In this document: one piece after another, positions 58,312 through 64,000 of the stretch | Position numbering within the stretch: position 1 is the first letter of the stretch | Layout: every line of letters begins with the position of its first letter | Assembly: GCA_016788205.1 (NCBI GenBank) | Contig: JAEUTA010000029.1 | Location: forward strand, 1 to 64,000 | Length of the DNA stretch: 64,000 nt | Source of the DNA: Flavobacteriales bacterium | GTDB lineage: Bacteria > Bacteroidota > Bacteroidia > Flavobacteriales_F > PHOS-HE28 | Direction: 5' to 3' | The notes under the pieces: model-generated | Seen by the model: only the letters and a program-made list of their open reading frames with translations | The model's database searches: none | Told to the model about the DNA's origin: nothing | Position numbers and translations under genes: made by a program

Positions 58312-59103
58312 TTACGGCATCACTACCGTCACCAGGTTGTTCAGCATGTGCAGCAGAACAGGCACCCAGATGGATCCACTGCGCGAGCGGGCATAACCCA
58401 GCACGATCCCCATGGGCAGGATCAGCAACATCACGGTCACATCGTACTGCATGTGCATCAGGGTGAAGACCCCGGCCACGAGCGCTACGGAAGCATGTTC
58501 ATCGGCCATGTGGCGGATGGAGCCATAGAGCAGGCCGCGCAGCAGGAATTCCTCGAAGAGCGGTGCGACGATGCCGACGCCGATCACGAGCCAGACGATG
58601 TTCGTGGTGCTTCCGATCACCTTCTGCATGAAATCCGTTCGGAATGCGGGCGACAGGTAGGCGAGCAGTTCGATCAGGATGCCGAGCGCGATGAAGGCCC
58701 CGAGCCAGATCAGCACTTGTTTGAACGGCGGTTTGACCAACCCGAGGAACTGGTTGGTGTGGTTCCGCTTCCACAGTCGTACGGCACCGATGATCAACAA
58801 TGTGCAAACCAGGCCGCTCCAAAGAGCTTCTTGTGCTACGAGATCACCATTGAAGACCAATTCGTTCATACGCTCCTCCATGCGCGGATCGGAGAGCAGG
58901 TCCAGCGAGAACCCTTTGGCCATGAGGTCGGGAGAGTGTTTCAGCACGCCCCAGATGAAGACGCTGGACTGGATCATGAAGAAGACCATGAGCACCATGC
59001 CGAAGAGTGCCACGCCCATGGCGAACTCCAGGCCTGGAGGGCGCACGATGGTGGGTTGGAAGCTCTCAGGCGACCGCTGCTCCGGACCGGACGGGTATTC
59101 CAT
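58312..59103 (-). CDS. CPBP-family intramembrane metalloprotease
   Basis: 263 residues, about eight membrane segments. Abi/CPBP motifs: EEFLLRGLLYGSIRH (EExxxR) and later FTLMHMQYD with the conserved His. Family members cleave prenylated or other membrane proteins, and some confer bacteriocin immunity. It overlaps the end of hutI by 38 bases and is 51 bases from ftcD, so it sits in the histidine-use operon. Confidence 0.88.
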   Translation of the reverse strand: MEYPSGPEQRSPESFQPTIVRPPGLEFAMGVALFGMVLMVFFMIQSSVFIWGVLKHSPDLMAKGFSLDLLSDPRMEERMNELVFNGDLVAQEALWSGLVCTLLIIGAVRLWKRNHTNQFLGLVKPPFKQVLIWLGAFIALGILIELLAYLSPAFRTDFMQKVIGSTTNIVWLVIGVGIVAPLFEEFLLRGLLYGSIRHMADEHASVALVAGVFTLMHMQYDVTVMLLILPMGIVLGYARSRSGSIWVPVLLHMLNNLVTVVMP

Positions 59104-60361
59104 CGATGAGGACGGTGTCGATATGATCGTTGCCGAACGCGTAGGGAAGGTACGCGAGCGAAGGTATCTCCTTGGTGATGATCAGGCTCGCCCGTTTGCC
59201 AACGGTGATGCTGCCCAGTTCGTTCTCCAGTTGCATCGCGGCGGCGCTGTTCAACGTCATCGCGTTGATCGCTTCTTCGGGCAGCATGCGTGCCTGGATG
59301 CAGGCCAGCGAGAGCACGAAGTTCATGTTGCCGCTGGGCGTGGTGCCGGGGTTGAAGTCGGTGGCGAGCGCAACGGGCAGCTCGCGGTCCATCAATTGCC
59401 GCGCTGGGCCGTAGGGAATACGGATGAAGAAGGAGCAGGAGGGAAGGAGCGTGGGGATCGGGCCATGTAGCGTCGATCCACCGGGTCGACCCTCTACATG
59501 CCCCGATCCCATGGCATCCAGATCCCCCTCGGTCATCACCTCCAAGTGGTCAACGCTAAGGGCCTTGTGTTTGATCGCGGCTTGTATGGCACCGATACTG
59601 GTGAACTGGTTCACATGCACCTTGCCGGGCATTCCGTTCGCGGCACCGGCTTCCAGGATGCGCTCCATCTCGGCCACGGTGAAGTAGTTCGTCTCGCAGA
59701 ACACATCGATGAAATCGGCGAGACCTTCGACTTTCACCTGCGGAAGGAGCTCGTTCAAGATCAGGTCCATGTAGGCCGATCGATCATCCTTGAACTCAAC
59801 GGGTAGTGCGTGCGCGGCGAGGAGCGTGGTCTTGATCTGCAACGGCAGTGCGCTCTTCAAGCGTTTCGCCACGCGCAACATCTTCAATTCGCTTTCCACG
59901 GTGAGGCCGTAACCACTTTTGATTTCCACGGCCACGGTGCCTTGCGCCATCATCCCTTCCAGGCGGGCCTTCGCTTTCTCAAAAAGCTCATCCTCGCTCA
60001 TGGCGCGCAACTTGGCCGCACTGTTGAGGATGCCGCCGCCGCGTGCTGCGATCTCCTGGTAGGTGAGGCCGTTGATCTTGTCCACGAATTCCTCTTCGCG
60101 CGGAGCGGCATGTACGGTGTGCGTGTGTGGATCGCACCAACCGGGGAGCACGTAGCGGCCCGTGGCGTCTATCACGTTGAGCCCGCTCCAGTCCGTGATA
60201 CCCGTGAAGGTGTCCATGGGACCGAAGGATGTGATGTGACCGTTCTCAGCGATCAGCCAGGCGTCATCGATCCGTGGCAGATCAGCCATGGCCTTTCCGC
60301 GCACCACACGCTGCCCTACAGGCCGGATGCCCACGAGGGCTTTGGCGTTCTTGATCAGCAT
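59066..60361 (-). CDS. hutI: Imidazolonepropionase
   Basis: 431 residues. Amidohydrolase with the metal-binding WCDPHTHTVHA, KSGYGL and later HVNQF and ATDFNPGT motifs typical of HutI. It opens 4-imidazolone-5-propanoate to formiminoglutamate in histidine degradation. First gene of the minus-strand hutI-CPBP-ftcD run. hutH and hutU are not in the window. ATG 60361 chosen; three residues earlier is another possible start. Confidence 0.95.
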   Translation of the reverse strand: MLIKNAKALVGIRPVGQRVVRGKAMADLPRIDDAWLIAENGHITSFGPMDTFTGITDWSGLNVIDATGRYVLPGWCDPHTHTVHAAPREEEFVDKINGLTYQEIAARGGGILNSAAKLRAMSEDELFEKAKARLEGMMAQGTVAVEIKSGYGLTVESELKMLRVAKRLKSALPLQIKTTLLAAHALPVEFKDDRSAYMDLILNELLPQVKVEGLADFIDVFCETNYFTVAEMERILEAGAANGMPGKVHVNQFTSIGAIQAAIKHKALSVDHLEVMTEGDLDAMGSGHVEGRPGGSTLHGPIPTLLPSCSFFIRIPYGPARQLMDRELPVALATDFNPGTTPSGNMNFVLSLACIQARMLPEEAINAMTLNSAAAMQLENELGSITVGKRASLIITKEIPSLAYLPYAFGNDHIDTVLIDGIPVRSGAAVA

Positions 60362-60476
60362 GCGATGCATCGGAGCAAAGAAAGGTGATCAATCCGGGGT
60401 GAAAGGCGGTTCTTCCTAACGATCCTTTGGTGGATCCGCTGGGTGTTTTCCAAGGGAGGGCCGCATCCCACGATCC

Positions 60477-60484
60477 TACTTTTG
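60477..60484 (+). promoter_or_regulatory. -7 box (TAnnTTTG) upstream of aroC
   Basis: TACTTTTG, 35 bases before the ATG at 60520, in the divergent 158-base hutI-aroC gap. TTTTCC lies upstream but not at the ideal distance. Confidence 0.5.
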
Positions 60485-60519
60485 TACCTGCCTTGGCTTA
60501 TGTGCCGAGCGCACCTGAA

Positions 60520-61611
60520 ATGCCCGGCAATTCCATTGGCCAGATCTTCCGGTTGACCACCTTCGGCGAGAGCCACGGGGCGGGTATCGGCGGTGTTGTG
60601 GATGGCTGTCCGGCAGGCCTGCGGATCGATCTCGATGCGGTGCAACAAGAACTCGATCGGCGTAGGCCGGGAAGCACCGCATTGGGCACCACACGGAATG
60701 AAGCCGACAAGGTCGAATTCCTGAGCGGGCTGATGGATGGCGTCACATTGGGAACGCCGATCGCCTTCCTGCTCCGCAACACCGATGCACGCAGCACCGA
60801 TTATGATGCGTTGAAGGATGTTTATCGCCCCGGTCATGCCGACAAGACCTGGCACGAGAAGTACGGCATCCGTGACCACCGTGGCGGCGGACGTAGCAGC
60901 GCACGCGAAACAGCTGCCCGTGTGGTCGGGGGCGCCATCGCTCGTCAATTGTTGGCGCAGGATGGAGTGGAGGTGAGCGCTTACGTGAGTCAGGTCGGCA
61001 GCGAACGGACGAACAAGCCATACACGGATCTGGACCTCGCTTCCGTTTGGAACAACGATGTACGCACCGCTGATCAGGAGGCTGTATCGCGCATGACGGC
61101 GTTGATCGAACAGGTCCGTGCGGAAGGCGATTCCATCGGGGGACGCATCACCTGCGTCGTACAGGAGGTCCCAGCAGGGCTGGGCGAACCGGTCTTCGAC
61201 AAGCTGCACGCGGACTTGGGCAAGGCGATGCTCAGCATCAATGCCGTGAAAGGCTTCGCGATCGGCAACGGATTCGATAGCATCGACTTGCGCGGATCAC
61301 AGAACAACGACGCGATGACACCGACGGGCAACCGCACCAACCGTTCCGGCGGCATCCAAGGCGGCATCAGCAATGGTGAGGATATCGTGTTTGACATCGC
61401 CTTCAAGCCGGTGAGCACCATCGCGAAAGCCCAGGACACCGTTGACCGTTCAGGCAAAGCGGTCGTTCTCGAAGCCCAAGGCAGGCATGATCCTTGCGTG
61501 GTACCGCGCGCTGTTCCCATCGTGGAAGCCATGACCTGCTTGGTGCTCGCCGACCATCTACTCAGACAACGCACAGTAAGGGCCGGTCATGACCGGCCCA
61601 TATCCCCATAA
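60520..61611 (+). CDS. aroC: Chorismate synthase
   Basis: 363 residues. Typical motifs: LTTFGESHGAGIGGVVDGCPAG, RSTDYDALKDVYRPGHADKTWHEKYGIRDHRGGGRSSARETAARV, and GEDIVFDIAFKPVSTI. Flavin-dependent last step of the shikimate pathway. The C-terminus carries an additional Arg-rich tail ending HDRPISP encoded by a palindrome, and the AsmA-like gene begins 2 bases after the stop. Confidence 0.95.
   Translation: MPGNSIGQIFRLTTFGESHGAGIGGVVDGCPAGLRIDLDAVQQELDRRRPGSTALGTTRNEADKVEFLSGLMDGVTLGTPIAFLLRNTDARSTDYDALKDVYRPGHADKTWHEKYGIRDHRGGGRSSARETAARVVGGAIARQLLAQDGVEVSAYVSQVGSERTNKPYTDLDLASVWNNDVRTADQEAVSRMTALIEQVRAEGDSIGGRITCVVQEVPAGLGEPVFDKLHADLGKAMLSINAVKGFAIGNGFDSIDLRGSQNNDAMTPTGNRTNRSGGIQGGISNGEDIVFDIAFKPVSTIAKAQDTVDRSGKAVVLEAQGRHDPCVVPRAVPIVEAMTCLVLADHLLRQRTVRAGHDRPISP
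61580..61599. repeat. 20-base perfect palindrome in the 3' end of aroC
   Basis: GGGCCGGTC and GACCGGCCC meet with a 2-base centre (AT), all within the last codons of aroC. It could form a stem in the aroC/asmA transcript and reduce read-through, or be a duplicated recognition site. No T-tract follows. Confidence 0.5.
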
Positions 61612-61613
61612 CC

Positions 61614-64000
61614 ATGGCAAAGTGGACTAAACGCATCCTGCTCACGCTCGTCATCCTCGTCGTCCTGATCCTGGGCGCGGCCATCCTGATCCCCATCCTC
61701 TTCAAGGATAAGATCGAGGCAGCGGTGAAGGAAGAGGTGAACAAGAACATCAACGCCGTGGTGGATTGGGGCGATTGGGACATCACCATCCTCAAGAGTT
61801 TCCCCGACCTCACCGTGGAGATCGAGAATGTGAAGGTGAGCAACGTCGCACCCTTCGAAGGCATCGACCTGGCCAACATCGCCATGCTCACCGCTACGGT
61901 GGACATCAAGAGCGTGTTCGGCGATAAGATCGACATCAAGCGCATCGGCCTGGTGAAACCGCGCATCCATGTGAAAGTACTGGAGGACGGTCGCGCCAAC
62001 TGGGACATCGCCAAGCCCGACAGCACCATCGAGACCACACCTGCGGATACGGCCAGCGCGTTCAACATCGGCCTGCGCGAGTACTGGATCGAAGATGGAA
62101 CATTGATCTACGATGACGCCTCCCTTGGCTACTACATGGATCTGCTTGGGCTGGATCACAAGGGCAGTGGCGACTTCACACAGGATCTCTTCACGCTGAA
62201 CACGACTACGCATGCGGATACAGCCAACGTCGTCTTCGATGGTATCAAATACTTGAAGAACGTGAAGGCCGACATCAAGGCCGATCTGGACATGGACATG
62301 CCCAACATGAAGTTCACCTTCAAGGAGAACGAGGCGACCATCAACCAGCTTACGCTCGGCTTCGACGGTTGGCTGGCCATGCCGGGTGATGACATGGACA
62401 TGGATCTGAAGTGGAACACGAAGAAGACCGACTTCGGAACGTTGCTTTCCCTTGTACCTGCTGAATTCGCGGCCGATCTAACGGGCGTTCAGATGAGCGG
62501 CAAAGCTGGTTTCAGCGGATTCGTCAAAGGCATCTTCAATGACAACAGCATGCCGGCGTTCGGTCTTGATGTGGACGTGGACAAGGGCCGCTTCAAGTAT
62601 CCCGATCTGCCCAGCAGCGTTGAGGACATCTATGTTGACCTCAACATCAACTGTCCACAAGGCAACAACATGGACAAGATGGTGGTGGATCTGAAGCGCT
62701 TCGCCATGAAGATGGCCAACAACCCGTTGGAAGCACGCATGTATCTCACCACACCGATGAGCGATCCCAACGTGGACGCGGAGTTGAAAGCCAACCTGGA
62801 CCTCGCGAGCGTGAAGACCGTGATCCCGATGAAGGAGGAATTGAAGGGAAATCTCACCGCCGATGTACGCATGAAAGGCCGGATGAGCGACGTGGAGAAA
62901 GGCCACTACGACAAGTTCAAAGCCGATGGCAAGCTGATCCTCCTCGGCATGAACTACGTCAGCGATTCACTGCCGCCTGTGGGCATCAACAGCCTCTATT
63001 TCGACTTCAGCCCGCAATTCCTCTCGCTCACCAGCTTCGATGGCAGCGTGGGCAGCAGCAACATCCAGGCGAAGGGCCGCATGGATAATTACATCCAATG
63101 GTGGTTGAAGGATAGCACGCTCACCGGCAGCTTCGACATGACCGCCAACAAGTTCGATCTGAACGAACTGATGGGACCATCGGCTCCGGAAGACACCGCG
63201 GCAGCCGCTGCTGATACCACCTCGCTCACCGTGATCGAGGTGCCGGGCAACATCGATTTCCGCATGGGTATGGCGGTGAAGGAAGTGATCTACGACGATA
63301 TGAAACTGGCCAATGTGCGCGGTGGCATGCACATCCACGATCACCGTGTGGACCTGAAGGACGTCTTCTTCAACATCTTCGGTGGAAGCATCACCATGGC
63401 TGGAGGGTATGACACGAAGAACATCGCCAAGCCCGCGATCGACCTCACCTACGACGTGAAGGAACTCGATATCGAAGAGACGGTGAAGTACATGGAGACC
63501 GTGCAGAAGATGGCCCCGATCGCGAAGACCTGCAAGGGTAAGTTCAGTACCAACCTGGCGATGACAGCGATCCTCGATCAGCACATGCAGCCGGACATGA
63601 ACACGCTGGCTGGTCGCGGTACACTGCGAACCAAGAGCGTACGCGTTGACGGATTCCAACCGCTGGTGGACATTGCGAAGGCACTGAAGATCCAGGAGCT
63701 TCAGAACACCACGTTGCAGGATGTGGTCTTCAACTACAAATTCCAGGACGGCAAGATGATCACCGAGCCGTTCAACGTGAACATCGGTCGGATCAAGTCG
63801 AACGTAGGTGGTAGCACCGCCTTCGCTGACCAAGCGATCGACTACGATATGAAGGCCAAGATCCCGAGCGACATGTTCGGTGCTGGTGCTGCAACAGCGG
63901 TTGCTGGTTTGTTGGGCAAGGCGAACAGCGCGCTCGGTGCGAACTTCCAAGTACCAGCAGAATTGGACCTCACCGCCAAGATCACCGGGACCATTGACAA
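61614..64000 (+). CDS. AsmA-like protein, 5' part (cut by window end)
   Basis: At least 795 codons; open to the end of the window. The N-terminus has a membrane helix (RILLTLVILVVLILGAAILI) and then the AsmA-like start FPDLTVEIENVKV...FEGIDLANIAMLTATVDIKSV...IKRIGLVKPRIHV...GRANWDIA. AsmA proteins are large inner-membrane-anchored, mostly periplasmic proteins linked to lipid transport to the outer membrane. Start ATG at 61614, 2 bases after aroC. The C-terminal part is outside the window. Confidence 0.88.
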   Translation, partial: MAKWTKRILLTLVILVVLILGAAILIPILFKDKIEAAVKEEVNKNINAVVDWGDWDITILKSFPDLTVEIENVKVSNVAPFEGIDLANIAMLTATVDIKSVFGDKIDIKRIGLVKPRIHVKVLEDGRANWDIAKPDSTIETTPADTASAFNIGLREYWIEDGTLIYDDASLGYYMDLLGLDHKGSGDFTQDLFTLNTTTHADTANVVFDGIKYLKNVKADIKADLDMDMPNMKFTFKENEATINQLTLGFDGWLAMPGDDMDMDLKWNTKKTDFGTLLSLVPAEFAADLTGVQMSGKAGFSGFVKGIFNDNSMPAFGLDVDVDKGRFKYPDLPSSVEDIYVDLNINCPQGNNMDKMVVDLKRFAMKMANNPLEARMYLTTPMSDPNVDAELKANLDLASVKTVIPMKEELKGNLTADVRMKGRMSDVEKGHYDKFKADGKLILLGMNYVSDSLPPVGINSLYFDFSPQFLSLTSFDGSVGSSNIQAKGRMDNYIQWWLKDSTLTGSFDMTANKFDLNELMGPSAPEDTAAAAADTTSLTVIEVPGNIDFRMGMAVKEVIYDDMKLANVRGGMHIHDHRVDLKDVFFNIFGGSITMAGGYDTKNIAKPAIDLTYDVKELDIEETVKYMETVQKMAPIAKTCKGKFSTNLAMTAILDQHMQPDMNTLAGRGTLRTKSVRVDGFQPLVDIAKALKIQELQNTTLQDVVFNYKFQDGKMITEPFNVNIGRIKSNVGGSTAFADQAIDYDMKAKIPSDMFGAGAATAVAGLLGKANSALGANFQVPAELDLTAKITGTID

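Noticed and set aside
1..64000. CRISPR arrays or tRNA genes
   Set aside because: No regularly spaced direct repeats and no cloverleaf with a GGTTCGA-type T loop were recognised by eye; a tRNA scan would be decisive.

Overview
The window looks like a chromosomal segment of a free-living, GC-rich member of the Bacteroidota, most likely of the Flavobacteriales type. The reasons are a type IX secretion component (porQ), several secreted proteins with C-terminal type IX sorting domains, one gliding-motility-associated C-terminal domain, and promoters of the TTTG...TAnnTTTG kind, with few Shine-Dalgarno sequences. No rRNA or CRISPR array was seen, and no tRNA was recognised by eye.

Left end (1-6.3 kb) is the accessory part. 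An IS110-family element (1544-2810) and the tail of a second, inverted and identical copy (1-104) have each inserted into a structured, REP-like intergenic repeat. Between them lie a stand-alone TIR-like (CAP12/PF10137-type) protein and two tandem DUF2158-like proteins. The non-coding left end of the IS can be folded into two guide loops of the bridge-RNA type. The guides match the IS ends and the split REP target. A third REP copy lies next to a 991-bp insert with one lipoprotein gene (TonB C-terminal-like fold). That insert is bracketed by two 133-bp copies of the 5' end of paaZ, one attached to the intact gene and one stranded.

6.3-21 kb: a hydrolase-Kazal lipoprotein, an ABC permease/ATPase pair, a GH92 mannosidase, two secreted sorting-domain proteins (beta-helix and SGNH), a GNAT acetyltransferase, a TonB-dependent receptor, a prolyl oligopeptidase lipoprotein and a membrane histidine kinase. 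This is an outer-surface and polymer-use region.

21-31.5 kb: a NYN ribonuclease-cold-shock fusion; a minus-strand run of DUF486, CPA2 antiporter, two receivers and a histidine kinase; a small two-helix membrane protein; paaY; a DUF47/PiT phosphate operon; an acyltransferase; and a GlmU-like protein.

31.5-46 kb: lon, a small-protein/nucleotidyltransferase pair, an S8 protease, queA, a lipoprotein, porQ, cmk, then a minus-strand run of ispH, an unknown gene, a tyrosine-phosphatase-like gene and a secreted sugar-dehydrogenase-like propeller, and a CHU_C adhesin-like protein.

46-64 kb: rpsA with a structured leader, an RDD protein, pyrR-pyrB, a STAS protein, a sorting-domain protein, RNase Z, a LuxR-type regulator with a palindrome at its start, an N-acetylglucosamine-kinase-like protein, a membrane patatin, a histidine-degradation run (hutI, CPBP protease, ftcD), aroC, and an AsmA-like gene cut by the window end. 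Most of 6-64 kb is ordinary housekeeping sequence; the novelty is concentrated in the first 6 kb.
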